A stretch of DNA of 64,000 nucleotides from contig JACKOP010000001.1 of NCBI GenBank assembly GCA_024234165.1, forward strand, positions 1,278,620 through 1,342,619, in the 5' to 3' direction. The notes beneath the pieces were generated by a model that did not search any database, was not told the origin of the DNA, and worked only from the letters and a program-made list of their open reading frames with translations. Origin of the DNA: Pseudomonadales bacterium. Its GTDB lineage: Bacteria; Pseudomonadota; Gammaproteobacteria; Pseudomonadales; UBA5518. This document shows positions 7,714 through 18,800 of this stretch, piece after piece (position 1 is the first letter of the stretch; every line of letters begins with the position of its first letter). The translations under genes were made by a program, and so were the position numbers.

Positions 7714-9260
7714 ACCGGCCGACCCTATCCGTATACATCTCCGGCGACGCCAGCGCGCGTGCGCTGGGTGCAGACCAGGTCGCCCTCGAGATCGCCGCCC
7801 GCGCCAGCGCAACCGGCCGTGCGATCACGATCGTGCGTACCGGATCACGCGGCATGGTCTGCGCCGAGCCGCTCGTCGAGGTCGAGACGGCTGGCAGCCG
7901 CATCGCCTACGCCCCGGTGAATACCGGCGATCTCGATGGTCTGTTTGCCGCCGGATTCCTCGACGGTCGCGAGCACGCGCTGCGGCTCGGGCGCCTCGAT
8001 GCCCTGCCGTGGTTCGCGCACCAGGAGCGACTGAGCTTCGCGCGTTGCGGCCTGATCGATCCACTCGACTACGTGGTGTGGTGCGCCAGCGGCGGCCTTG
8101 CCGGCGTGGAACGCGCGCTCGAACTGCCGGCGCAGCGGATCGTGCAGGAGATCGGCGAATCGGGCCTGCGCGGACGCGGTGGCGCCGCCTTTCCCACCGG
8201 GCGCAAATGGCAGACCGTGCTCGAACGGGAAGCGCCCGAGAAGTTCATCGTCTGCAACGCGGACGAGGGTGATTCGGGCACCTTTTCCGACCGCATGCTG
8301 ATGGAAGGCGACCCGTACACGCTGCTCGCCGGCATGCTGATCGCGGGGCTCGCGGTCGGTGCAACGCAGGGCTACATCTATTTGCGCATCGAATACCCGC
8401 ACGCTCGCCGGGTGCTCGAGGCCGCGATCCGGATCGCACGCGAGCGTGGGCTGCTCGGCGAACGCGTGCTCGGCAGCTCGCGGCGTTTCGACATCGAACT
8501 TCGCCTCGGCGCCGGTGCGTACATCTGCGGCGAGGAGACGGCGCTGCTCGAAAGCATCGAAGGCCGGCGCGCCGAGGTGCGTTACCGCCCACCACTGCCC
8601 GCAGTCAAGGGACTGTGGGGACAGCCAACGGTAGTCAACAACGTCATCACGCTGGCCACGGTGCCGCTCATCCTCGAGTGTGGCGCGGCGTTTTATCGCG
8701 ACTTCGGCGCCGGTGACTCGCGCGGCACACTGCCGCTGCAGCTCGGCGGCAACGTGAAGCGTGGCGGACTGGTCGAAAAGGCTTTCGGCCTCAGCGTGCG
8801 CGAACTCGTCGAGGACTTCGGCGAAGGCACGCTGAGCGGCCGCCCGGTGCGGGCGGTACAGGTCGGCGGCCCACTCGGTGCCTACCTCACCGCAGCGCAG
8901 CTCGACACGCCGCTCACCTACGAAGGACTCGCGAGCGTTGGCGCGATGCTCGGCCACGGCGGTGTCGTGGTGTTCGACGACAGCACCGACATGCTCGAGA
9001 TGGCCCGCTTCGCGATGGAGTTCTGCGCGCACGAGTCCTGCGGCAAGTGCACACCGTGTCGCATCGGTTCCACACGCGCCGAAGAGCTGCTCGCACGCCT
9101 GTGTGCGGGCCACGCGACGCGCGCCGAAGTCGACCAGCTCGACCGCCTCTGCACCACGATGATCGACGGCTCGCTGTGCGGCCTGGGTGGCATGGCGCCC
9201 TACCCGGTACGCAGCATCCTGCGCGGCTTTCCCGAAGCGCTCACACGCCGGCTGGCCTGA
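7710..9260 (+). CDS. fdsB: Formate dehydrogenase beta subunit (NuoF-like, FMN/NADH site)
   Basis: The protein has 516 residues from the ATG at 7710, which overlaps the fdsG stop. An N-terminal thioredoxin-like segment precedes the NuoF core. GLRGRGGAAFPTGRKW is the FMN/NADH-binding glycine loop, CNADEGDSGTFSDR follows, and ESCGKCTPCRIGSTR carries three of the [4Fe-4S] ligands, with the fourth in SLCGLGG. The subunit passes electrons from formate to NAD+. The length and domain order are those of FdsB rather than NuoF of complex I. The next gene starts 15 bases later behind AGGAGG. Confidence 0.93.
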   Translation: MNRPTLSVYISGDASARALGADQVALEIAARASATGRAITIVRTGSRGMVCAEPLVEVETAGSRIAYAPVNTGDLDGLFAAGFLDGREHALRLGRLDALPWFAHQERLSFARCGLIDPLDYVVWCASGGLAGVERALELPAQRIVQEIGESGLRGRGGAAFPTGRKWQTVLEREAPEKFIVCNADEGDSGTFSDRMLMEGDPYTLLAGMLIAGLAVGATQGYIYLRIEYPHARRVLEAAIRIARERGLLGERVLGSSRRFDIELRLGAGAYICGEETALLESIEGRRAEVRYRPPLPAVKGLWGQPTVVNNVITLATVPLILECGAAFYRDFGAGDSRGTLPLQLGGNVKRGGLVEKAFGLSVRELVEDFGEGTLSGRPVRAVQVGGPLGAYLTAAQLDTPLTYEGLASVGAMLGHGGVVVFDDSTDMLEMARFAMEFCAHESCGKCTPCRIGSTRAEELLARLCAGHATRAEVDQLDRLCTTMIDGSLCGLGGMAPYPVRSILRGFPEALTRRLA

Positions 9261-9274
9261 AGGAGGACGACGGC

Positions 9275-12142
9275 ATGCATTCGATCAGACACCGCGACCT
9301 GGGGACACCCGCCCCGCAAACACCCGGCCCGCTGATCGGTCTCGAGATCGACGGCCACAGCGTGAGTGTGCCGCAAGGCAGCTCGGTACTGCGTGCAGCC
9401 GCACTGGCCGGCGTCGACGTGCCGAAGCTCTGCGCCACCGACACGCTGCAGGCCTGCGGCTCGTGCCGGCTGTGCCTGGTCGAGATCGAAGGTCAGAAGG
9501 GACTGCCAGCCTCCTGCACCACGCTCGTCGCACCCGGCATGAAGGTGAAGACGACATCGCCACGCCTCGAGGAGATCCGCAAAGGCGTGCTGGAACTCTA
9601 CGTCTCCGAGCAAGCCGCCGACTGGGCCAGCAATCCAGCGCACCAGGGCACCCGGCTGCTGCAGATGGCAACCCGGCACGGGGTGCTTTCCTCCCCCTAC
9701 GCGAGCGCGGCGCCGCCGGCCCTGCAGGCGATCGCACGCGATGACTCGAACCCGTACTTCCGCTTCGACAGCAGCCTCTGCATCGTCTGTTCGCGCTGTG
9801 TGAGCGCCTGCAACGATATCCAGGGCACTTTCGCACTCACCGTCGCAGGACGCGGCCTCGCCTCGCGCATCGTCGCAAGTCAGGACGAATCCTTCCTCGC
9901 CTCCGAATGCGTTTCCTGCGGCCAATGCGTCGAAAGCTGCCCGACCGGCGCGCTCAGCGAGAAATCCCGCCTTGCGATCGGCCTGCCCGAGCACGTGGTG
10001 ACGACCACCTGCGCGTACTGCGGCGTCGGCTGCAGCTTCGATGTCGAACTGCGCGGCACCGATGTGGTGCGCATGGCACCGAACCGCGCGGGCGGCGCGA
10101 ACCATGGCCACGCCTGCGTGAAGGGGCGCTTCGCGTACGGTTATGCCACGCACCCCGAGCGCATCACACGCCCCATGATCCGCGCGAGCATCGACGAACC
10201 GTGGCAGAAAGTGAGCTGGGAAGAAGCCATTGCATACGCAGCGGCCGAATTCCGCCGCATCCAGGCCCGCTACGGGCGCACCAGCATCGGCGCCATCGCT
10301 TCCTCGCGCTGCACGAACGAGGAAACCTACCTGGTGCAGAAGCTGGTGCGCGCCGCGTTCGGCAACAACAACGTCGACAACTGCGCCCGCGTCTGCCACG
10401 CACCGACCGGCTTCGGCCTGAAGAGCACCCTCGGCGAATCGGCCGGCACCCAGGCCTTCGATTCGCTGCGTGATGCCGACGTGATCCTCCTGATCGGTGC
10501 GAACCCGACCGAAGCACACCCGGTCTTCGCCTCGATGCTGAAGCGCCGCGTACGCGAAGGAGCCGGCCTCGTCGTGATCGACCCGCGCGCGATCCCGATG
10601 GTGCGCTCCGCGCGCGTCGAGGCGCGGCACCACCTGCAACTGCGCCCCGGCACCAACGTCGCGATGCTGAACGCGCTCGCGCACGTGGTCATCACCGAGG
10701 GGCTCGAACGCCCGGACTACATCGATGCGCGCTGCGAGCGCGAAGCCTACCGCGCGTGGCGCGAGTTCATTGCCTCGGAGCAGCAATCGCCCGAGGCGAT
10801 GGAAGCCGTCACCGGGGTGCCTGCGCACAGCGTGCGTGCTGCCGCGCGCCTGTATGCCCAGGGGCCGAACAGTGCGATCTACTACGGCCTCGGCGTAAGC
10901 GAACACAGCCAGGGGTCCACCGCCGTGATGGCGATCGCCAACCTCGCCATGGCCTGCGGGCACATCGGGCGCGAGGGCGTTGGCGTGAATCCACTGCGCG
11001 GGCAGAACAACGTGCAGGGCTCCTGCGACATGGGCTGCTTTCCGCACGAGCTGCCGGGCTACCGGCACATCAGCGATGCCGCACTGCGTGCGGACTTTGC
11101 CGCGGAGTGGAACGTCGAACTGCACGCGGAGCCGGGCCTGCGCATCCCGAACATGTTCGAGGCCGCGCTCGACGGCAGCTTCAGGGGGCTGTACCTGCAG
11201 GGCGAGGACCTCGCGCAGTCCGACCCGAACAGCCAGCACGTCGGCGCTGCGCTGCAGGCGATGGAGTGCATCGTCGTGCAGGATCTGTTCATCGGCGAGA
11301 CGGCACGCTACGCGCACGTGTTCCTGCCCGGTTCCACCTTTCTCGAAAAGGACGGCACGTTCACGAACGCGGAACGCCGCATCAGCCGCGTGCGCAAGGC
11401 GCTCGAACCGCCTGCAGGCCTTGCCGACTGGGAGATCACGGCTCGCCTCGCCAACGCACTCGGCTACCCGATGCACTACCGGCACCCGTCAGAAATCATG
11501 GATGAGATCGCGCGCCTCACGCCCACCTTCAGCGGTGTGACTTACACGAAGCTCGAACGCCTCGGCAGTATCCAGTGGCCCTGCGACGAGGCGCAGCCCG
11601 CGGGCACACCGACCATGCACGTGGGCGAGTTCGTGCGCGGCAAGGGTCGCTTCTTCATCACGAGGTACGTGCCGAGCAGCGAACGTTCCAGCTCACGCCT
11701 GCCGCTGCTGCTCACTACCGGGCGTACGCTTGCACAGTACAACGTCGGTGCGCAGACACGGCGCACCGACAACGTGGCCTGGTACGCCGAGGACCGGCTC
11801 GAGATCCATCCGCACGATGCGGAAGTCCGCGGCATCGTCGACGGGGATCCGGTCGGCGTGACGAGCCGCGCCGGGGAAACGGTGCTGCGTGCCAGCGTGA
11901 CCGAGCGCGTGCAACCGGGCGTGGTGTACACCACCTTCCATTTTCCCGAATCCGGTGCGAACGTGCTCACGACCGACAACTCCGACTGGGCAACCAACTG
12001 CCCCGAATACAAGGTGACCGCAGTCCAGGTCGTGAAGGTCGACAGTCCCTCGGCGTGGCAGCAACGTCGCGCGCGTTTCACGCACGAGCAGGATGCACTG
12101 CTCGCTGGCGCACGCACGGACGCCGGAGCGATCCGTGCATAG
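9275..12142 (+). CDS. fdsA: Formate dehydrogenase alpha subunit (Mo-bis-MGD catalytic subunit)
   Basis: The protein has 955 residues from the ATG at 9275, with AGGAGG nine bases upstream. A [2Fe-2S] domain comes first (CATDTLQACGSCRLCLVE), then a NuoG-like His/Cys segment. Two [4Fe-4S] motifs follow (CIVCSRCVSACND and CVSCGQCVESCPTG), then the molybdopterin [4Fe-4S] motif TTCAYCGVGCSF with CVKG. The catalytic molybdenum ligand is the Cys in NCARVCHAPTGFG, so this is a Cys and not a selenocysteine enzyme. It oxidises formate to CO2 in the cytoplasm and, in homologues, can run in reverse. It is the core of fdsGBAD. The usual sulfurtransferase gene fdsC/fdhD is not in this window. Confidence 0.95.
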   Translation: MHSIRHRDLGTPAPQTPGPLIGLEIDGHSVSVPQGSSVLRAAALAGVDVPKLCATDTLQACGSCRLCLVEIEGQKGLPASCTTLVAPGMKVKTTSPRLEEIRKGVLELYVSEQAADWASNPAHQGTRLLQMATRHGVLSSPYASAAPPALQAIARDDSNPYFRFDSSLCIVCSRCVSACNDIQGTFALTVAGRGLASRIVASQDESFLASECVSCGQCVESCPTGALSEKSRLAIGLPEHVVTTTCAYCGVGCSFDVELRGTDVVRMAPNRAGGANHGHACVKGRFAYGYATHPERITRPMIRASIDEPWQKVSWEEAIAYAAAEFRRIQARYGRTSIGAIASSRCTNEETYLVQKLVRAAFGNNNVDNCARVCHAPTGFGLKSTLGESAGTQAFDSLRDADVILLIGANPTEAHPVFASMLKRRVREGAGLVVIDPRAIPMVRSARVEARHHLQLRPGTNVAMLNALAHVVITEGLERPDYIDARCEREAYRAWREFIASEQQSPEAMEAVTGVPAHSVRAAARLYAQGPNSAIYYGLGVSEHSQGSTAVMAIANLAMACGHIGREGVGVNPLRGQNNVQGSCDMGCFPHELPGYRHISDAALRADFAAEWNVELHAEPGLRIPNMFEAALDGSFRGLYLQGEDLAQSDPNSQHVGAALQAMECIVVQDLFIGETARYAHVFLPGSTFLEKDGTFTNAERRISRVRKALEPPAGLADWEITARLANALGYPMHYRHPSEIMDEIARLTPTFSGVTYTKLERLGSIQWPCDEAQPAGTPTMHVGEFVRGKGRFFITRYVPSSERSSSRLPLLLTTGRTLAQYNVGAQTRRTDNVAWYAEDRLEIHPHDAEVRGIVDGDPVGVTSRAGETVLRASVTERVQPGVVYTTFHFPESGANVLTTDNSDWATNCPEYKVTAVQVVKVDSPSAWQQRRARFTHEQDALLAGARTDAGAIRA

Positions 12143-12172
12143 ACTGTCACGGAGAGAAGCAGACGGACAGCC

Positions 12173-12397
12173 ATGCGAAGCGACTACCTGGTGAAGATGG
12201 CGAACGAGATCGCGGCGTTCCATGACGGCAGCGCGAGCGACCCTGCCGCTGCCGTTGTCGATCACATCAGGCGCTTCTGGGAACCGCGGATGGTCAGCGC
12301 CTTCGTGGCCCATCTGCGAGCAGGCGGCACCGGACTCGCGCCAACCGCACGAGCGGCAGCACGGATGCTCGGAACTCAAGCCGCCACGGGTGGGTGA
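12173..12397 (+). CDS. fdsD: Formate dehydrogenase delta subunit
   Basis: The protein has 74 residues. RSDYLVKMANEIAAFH at the start, then HIRRFWEPRMVSAFVAHL and GLAPTARAAARML, are the three conserved blocks of FdsD. In known systems FdsD is a small partner of the FdsABG complex needed for activity or stability. It starts 30 bases after fdsA, behind a GGAGAGAAG stretch, and is the last gene of the fds operon. Confidence 0.9.
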   Translation: MRSDYLVKMANEIAAFHDGSASDPAAAVVDHIRRFWEPRMVSAFVAHLRAGGTGLAPTARAAARMLGTQAATGG

Positions 12398-12449
12398 ACG
12401 CACGGCAGGACACGACGGGAATCGGGTTTCCACAAGGAGCGAGTGGCCA

Positions 12450-14414
12450 ATGTTGCACGACCAGGACAGAGCAGGCGTCAGGGATTCGACACGGATCCGC
12501 TTGACGCGCTGGAGCGCCGAATTTGCCGACCGCGAGCTGGAGGCCTCGTATCGCGAGTCGACGTTCCCGGCGGAACGCGCCGCACTGCGTGCAGCCGCCG
12601 TCGTCGTCTTCGTTGTCGACGTGCTGGTGCTGCTGTTCGGCAAGTTGATTCAACATCACCCCACGTCGACGCTGGAACTCATCGGACAGGCCTTGGCACT
12701 GACGATCATCCTCACGCTCTACCTGCTGCTCGGTCGCAAGCGGCGACTCGACTCCTGGCGCGCCTGGACCGCAATCTCGGGCCTGACCCTGATCGTGGCG
12801 ATCGCGACGATGATCGCCTGCGGCTACGGCATGAACTACCGTGGCAGCCTGCTGATCCCGTCGGGCGTGCTCGCGATCTACCTGGTGGTCCGCCTGAATC
12901 TGGTCACGCTCGCCGGGTTTACTGCCTCCTACTCGGTGCTGACATTTTGCGCCTGGCTTTCGACGCTGGAGGCCTCAGACTTCAACAACGTCATGTTCAT
13001 GCTGATACTCGTGGTGCTCGCGAACCTGTTCGGCTACGTCGAGTCGCGCCGTCTGCAGCGCGAACGCAGGATCGTGTTTGCCCAGCGGCAGACGCTCACC
13101 CGGCTCGCCTCGCTCGATGATCTGACGCGCCTGGCGAACCGCCGCAGCTTCTACGAAACCGCAGACGAACAACTGCAGCGGCTGCACGATGCGCAACTCG
13201 AGGCGGCGGTCATGCTGGTCGACCTGGACCGCTTCAAGGAAATCAACGACACGCTTGGCCACCACACCGGCGATGCGCTGCTGCAGGAGGTGGCCGCGCG
13301 CATGCGAACCTCGCTGCCGGAAGCGCTGGCGCTGGCCCGCCTCGGTGGTGACGAGTACGCGGCCCTGCTGCTTGGGCAGCGCGGCGATGACTGGGCGATC
13401 ACGGCAGCGCAACGCTTCCTGTCGAGCCTGGACCAGTCCGTCGAACTCGACGGACTGGACCTGCATATCAACGCCAGCGTCGGCGTGGCGGTTCGCCGTC
13501 ACGGCGAAGACCGGCAGACCCTGCTGCGCCAGGCAGATATCGCCATGTATCGTGCCAAGGGTCGCGGCGGCGGAATCGAGGTCTACTGCCCGGCGCACGC
13601 CATACACACACGCGAGCACGTCGAACTGGCGAGCGAACTGGGCACCGCGCTGCACAATGACGAAATCAGACTCCATTACCAGCCGAAGGTCGACATCCTC
13701 ACCGACACGACTCACGGCGTCGAGGCACTGATCCGCTGGCAACACCCCGTGCACGGCCTGCTGCTGCCCGAACGGTTCGTGCCTATCGCCGAACGCCACG
13801 GCCTGATGCGGAAACTGACGCTGCGCGTGCTCATGCTGGCGCTGCAGCAGGCCCAGCAATGGCAGCGGGCAGGCAGGGAACTGCGCATCGCCGTGAACCT
13901 GGCGCCGGAAAGCCTGCTGGATGCGCGCTTCCCCGACGAAGTATTGGAGATGCTGGGGAGCACCGGTGTTTCCGCCCGCATGCTGCAACTGGAAATCACC
14001 GAGAACACGCTGCTGATCGACCCCGAGCGGATCCTGCAGGCGATCACCCGCCTCGGCGAGGCCGGCCTGAAGTTCGCGCTCGACGACTACGGCACCGGCT
14101 ATTCCTCGCTCGCCTACTTGAGCATCCTGCCGATCGACGAACTGAAGATCGACCGTTCCTTCGTATCGAATCTCGTCAGTGATGAAAACAATGTGGTGAT
14201 CGTCCGATCGACGATCCAGATGGCACGGGAGCTCGGCTTTCACGTCGTCGCCGAAGGCGTCGAGGATCATGCGACGCGACAACAACTGTTCCGCTTCGGC
14301 TGCGACACGGCACAGGGCAACTATCTGTCACCGCCGCTTCCCGCTGCCGAGCTCGAAGAGTGGATCGATATCCGCAGCAACCCGCCCACGGCGGCGCGCT
14401 CCCTGAGGCTGTGA
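12450..14414 (+). CDS. Membrane GGDEF-EAL cyclic-di-GMP signalling protein
   Basis: The protein has 654 residues from the ATG at 12450, with AAGGAG eleven bases upstream. An N-terminal membrane domain of about five or six helices (residues 45-185) has no recognised sensor fold. The GGDEF domain keeps LGGDEYAAL near residue 298, a possible cyclase site, while the EAL domain keeps EALIRW near 424 together with NLAPES, EITE and DDYGTGYSS. Both domains look intact, so it could make or break c-di-GMP; which activity dominates cannot be told from sequence. It lies 52 bases after fdsD but is probably not functionally tied to it. Confidence 0.92.
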   Translation: MLHDQDRAGVRDSTRIRLTRWSAEFADRELEASYRESTFPAERAALRAAAVVVFVVDVLVLLFGKLIQHHPTSTLELIGQALALTIILTLYLLLGRKRRLDSWRAWTAISGLTLIVAIATMIACGYGMNYRGSLLIPSGVLAIYLVVRLNLVTLAGFTASYSVLTFCAWLSTLEASDFNNVMFMLILVVLANLFGYVESRRLQRERRIVFAQRQTLTRLASLDDLTRLANRRSFYETADEQLQRLHDAQLEAAVMLVDLDRFKEINDTLGHHTGDALLQEVAARMRTSLPEALALARLGGDEYAALLLGQRGDDWAITAAQRFLSSLDQSVELDGLDLHINASVGVAVRRHGEDRQTLLRQADIAMYRAKGRGGGIEVYCPAHAIHTREHVELASELGTALHNDEIRLHYQPKVDILTDTTHGVEALIRWQHPVHGLLLPERFVPIAERHGLMRKLTLRVLMLALQQAQQWQRAGRELRIAVNLAPESLLDARFPDEVLEMLGSTGVSARMLQLEITENTLLIDPERILQAITRLGEAGLKFALDDYGTGYSSLAYLSILPIDELKIDRSFVSNLVSDENNVVIVRSTIQMARELGFHVVAEGVEDHATRQQLFRFGCDTAQGNYLSPPLPAAELEEWIDIRSNPPTAARSLRL

Positions 14415-14435
14415 GCGATGAAGGAGAATTCGGTC

Positions 14436-15137
14436 ATGGCGACAGCACCCGCCGTCGACGGCGTAGTCCTGGTGCACGGCGGCACCTGCGCCGCCGACAT
14501 CTGGGATGAAGTGATGCCGCTGCTCGATTTCCCCGCCGTTGCCGTCGATCTGCCCGGGCGTGGCAGCAACCCTGCCGATCTGGCCACGGTCACGCTCGCC
14601 GACTGCGTTGCCGCCGTGATCGACGCAGCAGACCGTGCCGGCTTCAGGCGGATGGCGCTCGTCGGCCATTCCCTCGGCGGGGTCACCATCACCGAGACAG
14701 CGATGTGTCATCCCGATCGCGTGCTGTCGGTGATCTATCTGGCGGCGCTGGTGCCCACTGCGCACACCACCGCAGCTCGCCTCACCACCGGATCCGACAT
14801 GCCGGACGGCAGGCTGAGCAGGATGCCGGAGGAAATCAGCAAGACCCTGTTTGCCAACGACCTCGACGAGGCGCAATGGGCGTCGGTACGCGCGCGCCTG
14901 GTCGATGACACCTCGGCACTGCTGAACGCCCGGGTGCGCGGCCTGCCGTTGCACGCACACCGCGTCTACATCGATTGCACAGAGGACGTTCCGGTACCAC
15001 CGTCACTGGTCGAGGCGATGCTGCCTGCGCTCGGCGCCGGCGTCACGAGGCGAACGCTCGAGGCGGGGCATATGGTGATGAACTCGCAACCGGTGCTGCT
15101 GGCCAGGACCCTGGCCGAACTGATTTGCATCGGCTGA
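14436..15137 (+). CDS. Alpha/beta hydrolase
   Basis: The protein has 233 residues from the ATG at 14436, chosen because AAGGAG lies nine bases upstream; an ATG at 14418 is in frame. It has an alpha/beta-hydrolase fold: VLVHGGTCAADIW gives the oxyanion-hole HGG, ALVGHSLGGVTI is the nucleophile elbow with Ser, and the C-terminal EAGHMVMNSQP supplies the His. It is close to the hydroxynitrile lyase/salicylate-methylesterase-like group, so an esterase is the best guess. It ends ten bases from the convergent YgjP-type gene. Confidence 0.85.
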   Translation: MATAPAVDGVVLVHGGTCAADIWDEVMPLLDFPAVAVDLPGRGSNPADLATVTLADCVAAVIDAADRAGFRRMALVGHSLGGVTITETAMCHPDRVLSVIYLAALVPTAHTTAARLTTGSDMPDGRLSRMPEEISKTLFANDLDEAQWASVRARLVDDTSALLNARVRGLPLHAHRVYIDCTEDVPVPPSLVEAMLPALGAGVTRRTLEAGHMVMNSQPVLLARTLAELICIG

Positions 15138-15147
15138 TTGCCAGACG

Positions 15148-15864
15148 CTACGCCCACGACACCACCGCGCCCAAAGGCAACTCGTTCAGCTCCATGCGTG
15201 CTTCGCGCCATGCCGGATAGTGCTCGTTCAGCAGCGCCACGAAGCGCTCGCTGTGGGTTGACTCGATCAGGTGCACCATCTCGTGCACAACCACGTACTC
15301 CAGCAGATCCCTGGGCTTTTTCACGAGTTCGGTGTTCAGCCGGATGTGGCGTGCTCTGTGGTTGCAGCTCCCCCACCTGGTCTTCATGCGCTGAAGGAAG
15401 TACGCGGCAACCTTGACCTCGAGGCGCGGCTCCCACTTGCGGATGAGTGGGGGCACAACCTCATGCAGCAAGCGCTTGTGCCAGTCATGCATCACCGCCT
15501 CCCGCTTCGCCTGATCGCTGCCGGGTCGAACGCTGAGCGTGACGCGTCGGTGATCCATCGTCACGGACGGCTTCTGCTCGCGCTCGATCACGCATAACAA
15601 ATGGCGCTTGCCCCAGACGTAGTGGCTCTCGCGCGTGACGAACCGGCGCGGTGTCTCGCGCGCCTGCGCGCGCAGCCGCGCCTGCTGATCCCGGATCCAG
15701 CCTAGTTTGGAGACCGCGTAGGCGCGGGCCACCTCCAGGCGCGTGCCGACCGGGGCGACCAGCGTGACCCGCCCCTTCGGCGGATGCACCGAGAGATGGA
15801 CATGCTTGATGTCCTTGCGCGTGACGGCGATGGCAATTCCGCCGAGCCGGATCGTCTCGCTCAT
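15148..15864 (-). CDS. YgjP-type M48-like metallopeptidase next to hsdR
   Basis: The protein has 238 residues. The C-terminal half carries RWGSCNHRARHIRLNTELV and the zinc motif HEMVH followed by HSERF, the YgjP/DUF45 (WLM/SprT-like) signature. The N-terminal half has the KHVHLSVHPPKGRVTLVAP block of the same family. Such genes often sit at the end of type I restriction operons, but their role there is unknown. The start overlaps the hsdR stop by four bases (ATGA), so it is the last gene of the hsdR unit. Removal of damaged or unwanted restriction subunits is only a speculation. Confidence 0.85.
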   Translation of the reverse strand: MSETIRLGGIAIAVTRKDIKHVHLSVHPPKGRVTLVAPVGTRLEVARAYAVSKLGWIRDQQARLRAQARETPRRFVTRESHYVWGKRHLLCVIEREQKPSVTMDHRRVTLSVRPGSDQAKREAVMHDWHKRLLHEVVPPLIRKWEPRLEVKVAAYFLQRMKTRWGSCNHRARHIRLNTELVKKPRDLLEYVVVHEMVHLIESTHSERFVALLNEHYPAWREARMELNELPLGAVVSWA

Positions 15865-18800
15865 CCGTAACCTGGCTGGTGCTTGACGAGATCGAAGACG
15901 GCCAGCGTCGCCTCGCGGTTGCGATCGAGGAGCGGGAACAGTGCGTTCAACACCTGTGCTTCGCGCGCCTGATCGCCCTTCCAGTCCGCCGGTGCCTGCT
16001 CGCGCATCGTGCGATCGATATCGAGCGCTAGCTTCAACCGCTTGTCGTCCGCTGTGGGGTCTGGCTCGGCAACGGCGTTCGGCGCGGCGGTCGCCAGAAT
16101 CCGCGGCAAGTTGTTGTAGATCACCGTGGCTTCATGCCTGCCGTGCAACGCCGCTGGAATGCCGGCTTCCGGGTGCTTGGCTGCCAATCGCCTGACCAGC
16201 GCTTCGGCCTTCTGCAGGAATTCCTCGTAGGCCGCGGTATCCGCGCGGCTCTGCTGGATGAGATCGTCCAGCAAGAGCGACATCTGTTCGTAGAAGCGCG
16301 GATCGGTGAGCTGTTCGCGGATGATGGTCTTGCGAACGTTGTTGATGATGCCTTCGGCGATCGCGTTGCGTGAGAGCTTGCCCTTCTCGTTCAGCTTGCG
16401 GGCAATGGCGTCGTGGATGCCGGTCTCGATGATGAGCTCCGTCAACGAGAGGTCCCCGAGCTGGCCCAGTCCCGCTGCGGCATCGGCCTGGATGTAGGTG
16501 TTGATGAGATGGCGCATGTCCGCCTCGTAAGGTTTGATGTCCAGCTCTTCACCCGAGTGCTTCTTGATGGCGGCGCGGATGTCGGTGTGGAATTCCACTT
16601 CCTTACGCAACGCATTCACCTCGGCGTCGGTGTAGCCCGCATCGGTGAGGTTCTGCGCCAACCCGGACCAGGCGCGCGCAAACACCGCGACGGCCTTGTA
16701 GTACGCCACCCGCAACGGCTCGGTTTCGTTCAGCGCATCGGCGTTGGCGGCGTTGCCGCAGAAGTAATGCAGGTACTGCTCTACCTCGCGCGGCGGCCGT
16801 ACCGGCTCGCACAGATAGCGCAGCGCCTCGCGCGCCTCGTCGAGCTTCTTCCTGCCTTCGACGAGCCAGTCCTTCACGTAGACGTTATTGCCTTCCTCGC
16901 CTCCCTCGTCGATATCGAGTTCATCCGAGCTGTAGACCGCGATGGCTTCCTGCACGTCACCGAACAGCTCCTTGAAATCCACGATGTGCCCGTAGTCCTT
17001 GTCGGCGCCATCGAGGCGGTTGGTGCGGCAGATGGCCTGGAACAGGTTGTGGTCGTGCAGCTCGTTGTCCAGATAGATATAGGTGCAGCTCGGCGCATCG
17101 AAGCCGGTAAGTAGCTTGCTGACCACGATCAGCAGCTTCAGGTTGGCCGGCTCTTCGATGAAGCGGCGCTTGATATCGTCCTCGTACTGTTTGGTTGTCT
17201 GCGCGGCCTGCAACACGTGCTGCGTGTAGGTGTCGAACTTGTAGCGCTCATCGCTGTTGGCCGGCTCGCGCGAGATGGCGTTGTGGTTCGGCTCGTAGGA
17301 CGTGACGATCCCGCAGTACGCGCCGAAGGGTGTGTTCAGGAACAGGCGGTAGTAGTGGCAGGCGTCGTAGATCGAGGCCACCACCAGAATCGCCGTGCCG
17401 CGGTCGTTGTTGAGCCGCAGCTTGAGGGCGAAGTCCTCGATGATGCTGGCGATGATCCGCTGCTTGCGCTCGCCCGCGCTCATCAGCTCTTCCATCGTCG
17501 CCCAGCGCTTGCGCAGGACGGCTTTCTGGAAGTCGTTCAGGTTGCGCGTCTTGTGCTCGAACCAGTTGTCGATGGCGGCCTGCGACGTCAGCTGCTGTGG
17601 CACGTCGCGCGCTTCGTATTTGAGATCGAGGATGACGCCGTCGGCCACGCCCTCGTGGAACTTGTAGGTGTGGATGTAGGTACCGAAGACATCGCGCGTC
17701 ATCGGCTTGTCACGGCGCAAGAGCGGCGTGCCGGTGAAACCGACGAAGATGGCGCTCTCCAGCCAGCGCTTCATCTGCCGGTTCATGTCGCCGCCCTGGG
17801 TGCGATGGCACTCATCGACGAAGACATAGAAGCGTCCCTGCACGGGCGGCGGCGGGCCGTTGAGATCAGTCGGATCAAACTTGTGGACGAGCGCGCACAG
17901 GAGACGCGGCGTCGCGGCGGTGAGCTTCTCGACGAGTTCGCGCCGCGAGGTGATGCGCGGCGAGGGCGAATTCTCGCCGATGAGGCCTGCGCTCTTCATC
18001 ACTCCCTCGATCTGCTTGTCCAGTTCGTCGCGATCGGTGACGACGAGGATGCGGGCATCCGGGTCGTGCTCCAGCAGCCACTTTGCGATCAGCACCATCA
18101 GGATGCTCTTGCCGCTGCCCTGGGTGTGCCAGATGACGCCGCCTTCGTGCTTCGCGATGCGCTCCTGCGCGGCCTTCGCGCCGAAGAACTGGTGCGGGCG
18201 CGGCACCTTCTTCAGCCCCGCGTCGAAGAGGATGAAGTGGCGGATGAGATCCAGCAGGCGCGCCTTGTTGCAAAGCTGCACCAGCGGCCGGTCGAGCAGC
18301 GCCCCGGGCGCCGGCAGTGCGCCCGCTGCGGGCGGGTTCTCGTTCTTCCATTCAACGAAGAACTGCTCCGGCGTACCGGTCGTGCCATAGCGCAAGCCTT
18401 GAGAATCGCTGCCGGCCAGCAGGAGTTGCACAGTGCTGAAGAAACCCTTGTTGAAGATCTCTTCCTGATTGGTGATGAGCTGGCGCATGCCGTCGGCGAC
18501 TTCCACCGAGCTGCGCTTGAGCTCGATCACCACCACGGCAATGCCATTGAGGTAGAGCACGATGTCGGGCCGCCGCTGGTAACCGCCTTTGATCGTTACC
18601 TCCTCGGCGAGCGCGAAGTCGTTGCGCTCCGGGTGCTCCCAGTCGATCAGGTGCACCGTCTCGTGCGCGGCTCCCGCTGCCACCTGTACCGGCACGCCGT
18701 AGCGCAGCAGCTGGTAGGTGCGCAGGTTTGCCTGATAGAGCGTGATGCCGGTGGCGTCGGCAGCCGTCTCCAGCTTCTGCAGCGCAGCGGCGATGTGCGC

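Noticed and set aside
9200..11485. Long antisense frame opposite fdsA (761 codons)
   Set aside because: The sense strand is a complete formate dehydrogenase alpha subunit with all cluster motifs. The antisense product matches nothing.
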